Under the pieces are notes generated by a model that ran no database searches, had not been told where the DNA came from, and saw only the letters and a program-made list of their open reading frames with translations. The position numbers and the translations under genes are program-made. Shown here piece after piece: positions 1 to 5,690 of a stretch of DNA of 9,296 nucleotides. Positions within the stretch are counted from its first letter, which is position 1; each line of letters starts with the position of its first letter. Source of the stretch: DASPKW01 sp038244055 (GTDB lineage Bacteria; Planctomycetota; Phycisphaerae; Tepidisphaerales; Tepidisphaeraceae); the NCBI GenBank assembly GCA_038244055.1, contig JBBRTW010000276.1, forward strand, positions 1 through 9,296, written 5' to 3'.

Positions 1-2
1 CC

Positions 3-1274
3 CCAACCGCCCCCCTTCGCGAAACCCTGCTCAAACTCTGCCGCCGCGAGGACCTCACCCGCGAAGAGGCGCGCCAGGCCTTCGCCCACATCATGTCCGG
101 CGAGGCCACCGACGCCCAGATCGGCGGCCTGCTCATCGGCCTGGCCGCCAAAGGCACCACCGTCGAAGAACTCGTCGGCGCAGCCACCGTCATGCGCGAA
201 AAGGCGATACCGATTCCGTGCGAGGGAGATCAGAAGTTAGAAGATAGAAGCGAGAAGCGAGGAGGTCCGTTGTCAGTTGTCCGTGGTCCGTTGTCCGTGG
301 TCAGTGGCCCGTCATCAGTTGTCAGCGGTCCGTCATCAGTTGAATCGCCCAGCGGCGCTCCGGCAACGGACAACGGACCACGGACAACGGACAACGGACA
401 ATTGACAATGGACAATGGGCCATTGACCAACAACGGACAATTGACAATGGACAATGGACCATTGACCACCCGCAACTCCTCCGTCATCATCGACACCTGC
501 GGCACCGGCGGCGACGTCCGCGGAACCTTCAACATCTCCACCGCCGCCGCACTGATCATCGCCGCCGCCGGCGTTCGCGTCGTCAAGCACGGCAATCGCT
601 CGGCCTCTTCCAAATCCGGCTCCGCCGATGTGCTCGAAGCCCTGGGCGTCAAGCTCGATCTCCCGCCCGAGCGCCTCAAGATCTGCCTCGACCAGACCGG
701 CATCTGCTTCGCCTTCGCCCGCTATCATCACCCGGCCATGAAATTCGTCGCCGCGGCCCGCACTTCCCTGGGCATCCCCACGATCTTCAACCTCCTCGGC
801 CCCCTCACCAACCCCGCCCGGGCGCGGCACCAACTGCTCGGCGTCTTCGCGCCGGAACTCACCGACCGCATGGCCACCGTCCTGCGCGAACTGGGCTCCG
901 AGCGCGCCTGGGTCGTCAACGCCCACGATGGCCTCGATGAGCTTTCGACCATCGGCCCCACCCGCATCAGCGAACTGCGCAACGGCGCGATTCACACCTG
1001 GACCCTCGACCCCGCCGCGCTGGGCCTGTCCTACGCCCGCCTGTCCGATTTGCAGGTCAGCAGCGTCGAACAGGCCGCCGGAATGCTGCGCTTCGTTCTC
1101 GCCGGTGAAAAAGGCCCCTTGCGCGATATCGCCCTGCTCAACGCCGCCGCCGGCCTGGTTATCGCCGAGCGCGCGGCCGATTTGAATGAAGGTCTCGTGT
1201 TGGCGGGCGATGCAATCGATTCAGGCCGCGGCCGAAAAACACTGGAATCGCTCATCGAAGCATCGCAACAATAG
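3..1274 (+). CDS. trpD: Anthranilate phosphoribosyltransferase, 5' end outside the window, with a repeat insert
   Basis: TrpD transfers the phosphoribosyl group of PRPP to anthranilate, the second step of tryptophan synthesis, in the cytoplasm. The frame is open from base 3 and already encodes a family-typical N-terminus (LLKLCRREDLTREEARQAF), so the ATG at 93 is internal and the true start lies a few codons before the window. Visible motifs are GTGGD (501-515, PRPP pyrophosphate loop), KHGNR (585-599, anthranilate site), NLLGPLTNP, and DGLDE (927-941, Mg/PRPP acidic motif). The C-terminus looks complete. The visible 423 residues exceed the usual size of about 340 because of an insert of roughly 80 codons (about 230-474) made of 7-base DNA repeats. 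It lies in the hinge loop between the N-terminal helical part and the GTGGD strand. No frameshift or stop is seen. No other trp gene is in view, and the stop is 10 bases from the stop of the opposing lipoprotein gene. Family identity is certain; activity despite the insert is inference. Confidence 0.95.
   Translation, partial: PTAPLRETLLKLCRREDLTREEARQAFAHIMSGEATDAQIGGLLIGLAAKGTTVEELVGAATVMREKAIPIPCEGDQKLEDRSEKRGGPLSVVRGPLSVVSGPSSVVSGPSSVESPSGAPATDNGPRTTDNGQLTMDNGPLTNNGQLTMDNGPLTTRNSSVIIDTCGTGGDVRGTFNISTAAALIIAAAGVRVVKHGNRSASSKSGSADVLEALGVKLDLPPERLKICLDQTGICFAFARYHHPAMKFVAAARTSLGIPTIFNLLGPLTNPARARHQLLGVFAPELTDRMATVLRELGSERAWVVNAHDGLDELSTIGPTRISELRNGAIHTWTLDPAALGLSYARLSDLQVSSVEQAAGMLRFVLAGEKGPLRDIALLNAAAGLVIAERAADLNEGLVLAGDAIDSGRGRKTLESLIEASQQ
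234..468. repeat. Heptanucleotide repeat insert inside trpD, two arms in inverted orientation
   Basis: Everything here falls into 7-base units. Positions 234-261 hold four purine-rich units (AAGTTAG, AAGATAG, AAGCGAG twice). Positions 264-340 hold eleven units of the GGTCCGT/TGTCAGT type. Positions 367-468 hold fourteen units of the reverse-complement type (CGGACAA, TTGACAA, TGGACAA), with one 4-base step at 430-433. The arms can pair: 276-298 and 366-388 are a perfect 23-base inverted match. Because 7 bases times 3 gives 7 codons, the translation is also heptad-repetitive (GPLSVVR/GPLSVVS, then TDNGQLT/MDNGPLT). The stretch is in frame and free of stops. Confidence 0.93.
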
Positions 1275-1284
1275 CTAACGTCGT

Positions 1285-2502
1285 CTACTTCGACGCCAGC
1301 ACCGGTGCATCCGGCACGATCGGCTGCCACACCACTTCGCCCACATCGCCCAGCTTCAGCACCGGCCGAATTGCGTACACCCTGCCATCCTTGGTGGAGG
1401 CGAAGATGGTCCCCTCCTTGTCGCGGGCATTGGTCGCGAAGGCGACGAAATCCCGCCGCTTGTTCGTGAACTTCGGCTCGCCGGTGACTTTATCCACTGC
1501 CGCGATCACATTGTCCGAGCGCTGGAAGTAGGCGAATTTCTCATCCTCGGCAAGGAACTTGACCATGTCGCGCACCACCCATTTGGGCTCGCGAACGGCC
1601 GGGCCCTGGAGCTTGTCGATGGCGACCATGCCCAGGGCGGTGACCGGCAGGTAGACCGTGGTGAGGGAAACTTCCGCGGTGTCGCGGAGGCTTGAGCCGG
1701 CAAAGTAGCTCCACTTGACCCGGCCCTGGGCTTTATCGAGACAGTAAAACTTTGAATCGGTCGATGGAACGTAGACGCCATTCTCATCCGCCCGGAGGTC
1801 CGCCTGCACCGGCCCATAAGTCTTGAACGTAGTCCCCGTGGAAGTGGCCCAGATGCCCTCGCGGGTATCGGCGTTGATCGCGTAAACCTCCCCATCCTCA
1901 TAGCCGACATAACAAACGCCCCCCCAGACGGCCGGCGCGGAATTGATCGGCGCGCCGTGCGTGCTCATCAGCTCCCACACCTCACGAACCGGCTTGTAAT
2001 CCCCCGGCAGCGTCTCGGCCGCCACCATCCGGCCGGCGCCGGGCGTATCCACACCAAAGAAAACGCGGCTGCCCGTCGGCGAGCCGACCGCCTCCGTGCG
2101 CAGCGAAGAGTGCGTGGCGAAGGAGCGCTCCTTGGCCTTGCCATCGCGGCGGTAAATCTCCAGCGTGGAGTTGGTGGGGAAAACGATCCGGTCCTTCAAG
2201 ACCACCGGCTGATGCGGCTTGATGGGAGAGTTATCGATCTTGTCGGAAAAGCGAATCCGTCCGCTTCCTTTGTTGAGGACGTAGACCATGTGCTTCTTCG
2301 TATAGACGAAGACCATGTCCTCCATCGCATAGAGGCGATCGACCTCATCGTCCTTCAATTCCAGGTCCGCGCCCCATTCGCGCTTGAAACTTTGCGAATT
2401 CAGCGGCTCGGGCATCGCCACCGGCTCCGCTTCTTTCGTCGCGCAGCCCCCGATCGCGCTCGCCGCCAGAACCAGACCACTCATCAGAAGGTGTTTAATC
2501 AC
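1285..2502 (-). CDS. PQQ-type beta-propeller lipoprotein (BamB-like fold)
   Basis: A 405-residue protein of unknown exact role, probably anchored in a membrane facing the periplasm. I place the start at the GTG at 2502 because it follows AGGAG at 5 bases spacing and gives a textbook lipoprotein signal: K3/H4, a hydrophobic stretch, and a lipobox ending in IGGC with the lipidated cysteine at residue 20. An ATG at 2601 in the same frame would put a non-signal-like 33-residue extension in front. The mature part has recurring propeller-blade motifs of the form aromatic-x-hydrophobic-D/N-x-x-x-G-x-x-x-W/F: VYVLNKGSGRIRF, VYAINADTREGIW, FYCLDKAQGRVKWSYF, IAAVDKVTGEPKF. These are characteristic of PQQ-like (BamB, YncE) propellers. 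No enzyme active site is apparent, so scaffolding or outer-membrane assembly is possible but unproven. It is downstream of the pseudopilin on the same strand but has its own candidate promoter. Confidence 0.82.
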   Translation of the reverse strand: MIKHLLMSGLVLAASAIGGCATKEAEPVAMPEPLNSQSFKREWGADLELKDDEVDRLYAMEDMVFVYTKKHMVYVLNKGSGRIRFSDKIDNSPIKPHQPVVLKDRIVFPTNSTLEIYRRDGKAKERSFATHSSLRTEAVGSPTGSRVFFGVDTPGAGRMVAAETLPGDYKPVREVWELMSTHGAPINSAPAVWGGVCYVGYEDGEVYAINADTREGIWATSTGTTFKTYGPVQADLRADENGVYVPSTDSKFYCLDKAQGRVKWSYFAGSSLRDTAEVSLTTVYLPVTALGMVAIDKLQGPAVREPKWVVRDMVKFLAEDEKFAYFQRSDNVIAAVDKVTGEPKFTNKRRDFVAFATNARDKEGTIFASTKDGRVYAIRPVLKLGDVGEVVWQPIVPDAPVLASK

Positions 2503-2507
2503 GGGTG

Positions 2508-2512
2508 CTCCT
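2508..2512 (-). promoter_or_regulatory. Ribosome binding site AGGAG that fixes the GTG start of the lipoprotein gene
   Basis: On the minus strand AGGAG is followed by CACCC and then GTG at 2502. It is one of only two clear Shine-Dalgarno sequences in the window and decides between the GTG at 2502 and the upstream ATG at 2601. Confidence 0.75.
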
Positions 2513-2556
2513 CGAAAATCAACGCCGCCGCAATGCAATGGGCGGAGAAGGTCCGA

Positions 2557-2586
2557 AGAATAGCATTGACGGGCCTTTACCGTCAA
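2557..2586 (-). promoter_or_regulatory. Candidate promoter of the lipoprotein gene with a palindrome over the -35 box
   Basis: Read on the minus strand, TTGACG (2586-2581) is separated by 18 bases from TATTCT (2562-2557), giving 5/6 and 4/6 matches to the sigma-70 boxes. The predicted transcript start near 2550 leaves a leader of about 48 bases before the GTG at 2502. The -35 box is one arm of a perfect inverted repeat, TTGACGG (2566-2572 on the + strand) and CCGTCAA (2580-2586), which could be an operator. Promoter and operator are both inferred from sequence only. Confidence 0.42.
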
Positions 2587-2614
2587 ACTGCGGGCAGGCA
2601 TGAGACAATGCGGG

Positions 2615-2702
2615 GAATTGCGGATTGTCGATTTCCGATTGCGGATTGAGGCTTGGCGTTGCCACCGTCAATCCGCAATCCGCAATCGAAAATCCGCAAT
2701 TC
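2615..2702. repeat. Hairpin of 7-base units between the pseudopilin and lipoprotein genes
   Basis: Arms 2615-2649 and 2668-2702 are inverted repeats matching at 32 of 35 positions, separated by an 18-base loop that itself contains TGGC-GTT-GCCA. Each arm is made of heptamers (ATTGCGG, ATTGTCG, ATTTCCG; reverse complement CAATCCG). The hairpin begins 7 bases after the pseudopilin stop on the minus strand, so it could stop transcription or protect the 3' end of that mRNA. There is no clear U-tract, so it is not a standard intrinsic terminator. Confidence 0.88.
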
Positions 2703-2709
2703 CTACCCC

Positions 2710-3525
2710 CTACGGCCACTTCGGCAGCGTCACCTTCGTGCTGGTCACGAACATCTTGTTCCACTTGAGCGAATAGAGTTCCTCCAGCCCCACCGTCGTC
2801 GTATGTCCATCGACAAAACAAACGTTGATCGCCTTGCCATGCCGGGGAATGCAAACGCGCTGCATGCTGTTGGCCGGGCTCGAACCGCTGACGCTCCAGT
2901 CCGTGGGCGGCGCATCGGTCTCCCGCGGCCAGGCATCCACCCATGAGCTGTCGCACCAGAGCGGAACCTCCGAAGCGCCGACCCCCGAATCGATGGCGCT
3001 GATCGGATTGCGCCAGAACATTTTGGCATTGGAGACCGGATTGGGGAAATAAGAGCCGCCCCAGAATGCCCCGCCGGGGTTGTCGGTGCCATCCGACCAG
3101 AGCATGTACATCCAGCCGTTGATCGCATAGCTGCCCGAGTGATCGTTGATAAACCCGCCGCTCGTGGGCCCCCAGGCCTTGTAAGTGCTGCCCCACCCAC
3201 CGGATGGTTCATTCGCATCGGGGCAGAGCCGCACCGCGCCGTTGTCGCCATGGTAGGGCTTGATCACGGTCATCCAGAACAAGTCATAAGTCTGTCCGTA
3301 TGGAAAGCCCTTGTTCTTGAAGGATGTCAGATACGTCTGGTAGGCCAGCCCAAGCTGCCGCAGATTTGACGCGCACTGAATCGTCCGCGCCTGCCGTCGC
3401 GCCTTGTTGAGCGAGGGCAGGAGGATGGCGATCAGGAGCGCGATAATGCCGATCACCACGAGCAATTCAACCAGGGTGAAAGCGCGCGGACCGGGAGTCG
3501 TTCGGTGTTTTGTTTTTTTTGCCAT
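2710..3525 (-). CDS. Type II pseudopilin-like protein with H-X9-DG motif
   Basis: A 271-residue secreted or membrane-anchored protein of the type IV pilin / type II secretion pseudopilin class. The N-terminus is basic (MAKKTKHRTTPGPR), then the prepilin cleavage site reads PRA|FTLVELL, with F16 as new residue 1 and Glu at +5, followed by a hydrophobic helix (residues 16-38) and a typical N-x-L-R-Q-L-G segment. Alanine rather than glycine precedes the cleavage point. Near the C-terminus, H229 and D239-G240 form the H-X9-DG motif that marks the large planctomycete family annotated as DUF1559/prepilin-type cleavage-methylation domain proteins. I chose the ATG at 3525; a GTG at 3531 in frame would add only two residues. 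No Shine-Dalgarno is visible. These proteins occur in many copies per genome and their individual functions are mostly unknown. It is divergent from the phosphatase gene. Confidence 0.9.
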   Translation of the reverse strand: MAKKTKHRTTPGPRAFTLVELLVVIGIIALLIAILLPSLNKARRQARTIQCASNLRQLGLAYQTYLTSFKNKGFPYGQTYDLFWMTVIKPYHGDNGAVRLCPDANEPSGGWGSTYKAWGPTSGGFINDHSGSYAINGWMYMLWSDGTDNPGGAFWGGSYFPNPVSNAKMFWRNPISAIDSGVGASEVPLWCDSSWVDAWPRETDAPPTDWSVSGSSPANSMQRVCIPRHGKAINVCFVDGHTTTVGLEELYSLKWNKMFVTSTKVTLPKWP

Positions 3526-3546
3526 AAGCACTGCGGTGATGTGGAA

Positions 3547-3575
3547 ATTATAATATATCGAAGCAAATCCGAAAC
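3547..3575 (-). promoter_or_regulatory. Candidate promoter of the pseudopilin gene
   Basis: On the minus strand a perfect TATAAT lies at 3552-3547 in an AT-rich island that stands out from the GC-rich surroundings. Seventeen bases upstream the -35 position reads GTTTCG (3575-3570), a weak match. Transcription would start near 3540 and leave about 15 bases before the ATG. The -10 box is convincing; the -35 box is not. Confidence 0.42.
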
Positions 3576-3648
3576 GGAATAGAAAAATCCGCTAAGTTGC
3601 AGATCGCAAAATTCGCCGCCCTTCACGCCCTTCCCAGTCGCAAAAGTC

Positions 3649-3677
3649 GTGAAGATGCCCCGCGAATCGGTTACCAT
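3649..3677 (+). promoter_or_regulatory. Candidate near-leaderless promoter of the FHA-phosphatase gene
   Basis: GTGAAG (3649-3654), 17 bases, then TACCAT (3672-3677), then 8 bases to the ATG at 3686. The spacing implies transcription starting at or next to the start codon, which fits the absence of a Shine-Dalgarno. The same layout is seen before lpxA. The boxes match the sigma-70 consensus only partly. Confidence 0.35.
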
Positions 3678-3685
3678 CACCCGCC

Positions 3686-5350
3686 ATGCAGGGATTGATT
3701 GCCGTCGCCGAGGAGGCCCCGTCGCTCGAAGTTCGGGATGCGGCCGGGGGGCTGCTGCGCTTTACGCTCGACAAAGAAGTGATGATCGTCGGCCGCAGCG
3801 CTGAAGCCGAAATCCGCCTCGATCACGGCATGGTCTCCCGCCAGCATGCCCAGTTTATCCGTGACCCCTCGGGCCGGCTCTCCGTAAAAGACCTCGGCAG
3901 CCGCAACGGCACCACCGTCAATGGCGTGCCCGTCCAGGAGCGCACGATCGGCCCGGGCGACCGCATCGTCGTCGGCCCCTTCGCCATGACCGTCCATTTC
4001 CCCCCCGCCGAGCACCCGCTCCACCAAACCACGCGCATCCCCGTCTCGGACCTGCTCGGCGGACGCATCAGCACCTTCGGCGAGATGTCCCTGCCGCGCG
4101 TCAGCGCCGCCCACCTGACCACGCTCAGCGATTTCAGCCAGGAGCTGCTGTCGATCCCCGAGCCGAAAAAACGCCTCGAAGCCATCTGCAAGCTCATGAC
4201 CGGCAGCCAGTTCCAGGGCAACTGGGCCGTCGTCGTCCGCCTCCCCGAAAACGCCACCGGCGATGAACACGAAATCCTCTGCCAGTCCCATCCCAAAAAC
4301 CCCGCCCAGCACACCGCCGAGCCTTACCTCTCCCGCAGCGTCCTCCGCGCCATCCGCGAAAAACGCGAGGCCGTCCTGGCCGGCAACACCGGCGGCATGC
4401 CCACCGATGTGCAGATGAGCATCGCCTCCAACGTCGTGCCCATCGCCAACCTCGCCTGCCCGCTCACGCGCGGCACGGACTATTTCGACCTCATCTACGT
4501 CTCCCTGCCGCCCCAGTTCGGAACCGGTGAGTGGCTCGCCCTCGCCTCGCTCGCCGCCCGCCAGTTCCTGCAGGCCGAGAGCGCCTGGGCCGCGCGCTTG
4601 CAGGCCGAATCCCACGCCGTCATGTCCCAGGATTTGATGCGGGCGCGGAAAATCCAGATGCGCCTGGTCCCCGAAAATCCGGAAATCGCCGGCCTCGATG
4701 TGGCCATCGGCTTCGTCCCCTGCCGCGGCGTCGGTGGCGACTACGTCGATGTCGTGCCCATGGTCGATGGCCGGACCCTCCTGGCCGTCGCCGATGTCTG
4801 CGGCAAAGGCCTCGGCGCGGCCCTCGTCGCCCAGGGCCTCCACACGATGGTCCACGCCAGCATTCTCGCCGGCCTGGGCCTCCGCCAGTTCATGAACAAC
4901 CTCAATCGCTATCTGCGCCAGACCCTGCCGCGCGAATCCTTCGTCACCATGGTCGCCGTCTCCCTCGACCCCGCCACCGGCGAACTCGAGTGCGTCAACG
5001 CCGGCCATCCTTCGCCGCTGATCGTCTCCCCCGGCGGACAGGCCCGCCCCCTCCCCTGCGAATCCGGCCTGCCCCTCAGCGTCGATGATGGCGAAGTCGA
5101 ATACTCCACCTACCGCATCGAGCCCGGCGAACTCCTCTCCCTCTACACCGACGGCCTGAGCGAACTCGATCTCCCCAGCGGCGAAATGCTCGGCACCACC
5201 GGCCTCCAGCAGGAACTCCAGACCGCCTACAGCAGCCTCGCCATCAGCGCCCGCGACGCCGCCGCCGGCCTCTCCCGCCGACTCGATGAACTCCTCGGCG
5301 GCATCCACGCCAACGATGACCGAACCTTCCTGCTCGCCCGCCGAGTATAG
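3686..5350 (+). CDS. FHA / GAF-like / SpoIIE-type PP2C serine-threonine phosphatase
   Basis: A 554-residue cytoplasmic signalling protein without signal peptide or membrane segment. Residues about 24-104 form an FHA domain that binds phosphothreonine peptides: GRS (36-38), S51-R-Q-H54, and GSRNGTTVNG (71-80). Residues about 140-305 are a helix-strand region that resembles a GAF sensor domain, a weaker assignment. Residues about 315-554 are a PPM/SpoIIE phosphatase: RKIQMRLVPE linker, GGDY with metal ligand D352, ADVCGKG with D370, NAGHPSP (438-444), YTDGLSE with D489, and DDRTF (544-548). All expected metal-binding aspartates are present, so it should be active. The family dephosphorylates serine or threonine on partner proteins such as anti-sigma antagonists. 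No such partner is encoded in view; the next + strand gene is a sigma-54 activator. There is no Shine-Dalgarno. Confidence 0.92.
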   Translation: MQGLIAVAEEAPSLEVRDAAGGLLRFTLDKEVMIVGRSAEAEIRLDHGMVSRQHAQFIRDPSGRLSVKDLGSRNGTTVNGVPVQERTIGPGDRIVVGPFAMTVHFPPAEHPLHQTTRIPVSDLLGGRISTFGEMSLPRVSAAHLTTLSDFSQELLSIPEPKKRLEAICKLMTGSQFQGNWAVVVRLPENATGDEHEILCQSHPKNPAQHTAEPYLSRSVLRAIREKREAVLAGNTGGMPTDVQMSIASNVVPIANLACPLTRGTDYFDLIYVSLPPQFGTGEWLALASLAARQFLQAESAWAARLQAESHAVMSQDLMRARKIQMRLVPENPEIAGLDVAIGFVPCRGVGGDYVDVVPMVDGRTLLAVADVCGKGLGAALVAQGLHTMVHASILAGLGLRQFMNNLNRYLRQTLPRESFVTMVAVSLDPATGELECVNAGHPSPLIVSPGGQARPLPCESGLPLSVDDGEVEYSTYRIEPGELLSLYTDGLSELDLPSGEMLGTTGLQQELQTAYSSLAISARDAAAGLSRRLDELLGGIHANDDRTFLLARRV

Positions 5351-5386
5351 GAGCAGACCATCTCCTGATTGTGGCGACGACTATGG

Positions 5387-5495
5387 GTCATCCTGAGGGA
5401 CTCCGAAGGATCCAGCCTCGAACGAATTGGCCGTATCATCAATGCCAAAGGGCCCCGACTTATCCGCCAGATCCTTCGGAGTACCTCAGGATGAC
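5387..5495. repeat. Inverted pair of a dispersed GTCATCCTGAG...CGAAGGATC repeat
   Basis: Left arm 5387-5412 and right arm 5470-5495 are 26-base inverted repeats with one mismatch, separated by 57 bases. The same termini (GTCATCCTGAG and CGAAGGATC) recur at 7139-7149 and 7165-7200, so this is a dispersed element. From general knowledge, sequences of the form TCATCCTGAG...CGAAGGATCT are common intergenic repeats in many bacterial phyla. It begins 36 bases after the phosphatase stop, and folded RNA could act at that 3' end. Confidence 0.85.
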
Positions 5496-5520
5496 ACGAT
5501 CGCCACATTCCGGCGTCACC

Positions 5521-5631
5521 CCCATCTCACCCCCATCTCGCCCCATCTCGCCCCGTCTCGCCCCGTCTCGCCCCATCTCACCCCATCCCACCCCATCCCA
5601 CCCCCATCTCGCCCCGTCTCGCCCCATCTCA
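5521..5631. repeat. Decanucleotide tandem array, C-rich on the + strand, upstream of the sigma-54 activator
   Basis: About eleven 10-base units of the form CCCC(A/G)TCTCG, with CCCCATCCCA variants at 5581-5600 and one 11-base unit at 5601-5611. The minus strand therefore has GGGG runs every 10 bases with 6-base gaps, a pattern compatible with G-quadruplex formation. Together with the inverted pair before it, the array fills most of the 340-base gap 5351-5690, where I see no gene. Confidence 0.9.
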
Positions 5632-5663
5632 CCGATGCCCCGATCCGCCCCGTCGCATCGCAG

Positions 5664-5688
5664 CGCGTTCGCGGTTAAATTGAACGCG
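5664..5688. promoter_or_regulatory. Inverted repeat just before the sigma-54 activator start, possible operator
   Basis: CGCGTTC (5664-5670) and GAACGCG (5682-5688) are a perfect 7-base inverted repeat around an 11-base AT-richer centre (GCGGTTAAATT), ending 2 bases before the ATG at 5691. It could be an autoregulatory binding site or an mRNA hairpin that covers the start. No sigma-54 box (TGGCAC-N5-TTGC) is seen here. Confidence 0.3.
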
Positions 5689-5690
5689 AC

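Noticed and set aside
93..95. ATG at 93 as the trpD start
   Set aside because: It would remove the conserved first helix of the family (LLKLCRREDLTREEARQAF), which is encoded in frame just upstream.
230..474. Intein or group II intron in trpD
   Set aside because: The insert is too short and purely repetitive, with no splicing motifs, and the flanking TrpD sequence continues in frame.
230..995. Minus-strand frames opposite trpD that include the repeat insert
   Set aside because: No domain or start signal; the opposite strand encodes a full TrpD.
2519..3196. A 225-codon minus-strand frame overlapping the pseudopilin
   Set aside because: It runs out of frame through the pseudopilin and through the heptamer hairpin; the pseudopilin frame carries the recognisable domains.
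3677..5308. A 543-codon open frame on the minus strand opposite the phosphatase gene
   Set aside because: It is a GC-rich shadow: composition is almost all G, A, D, E with no motif, whereas the + strand frame has complete FHA and PP2C signatures.
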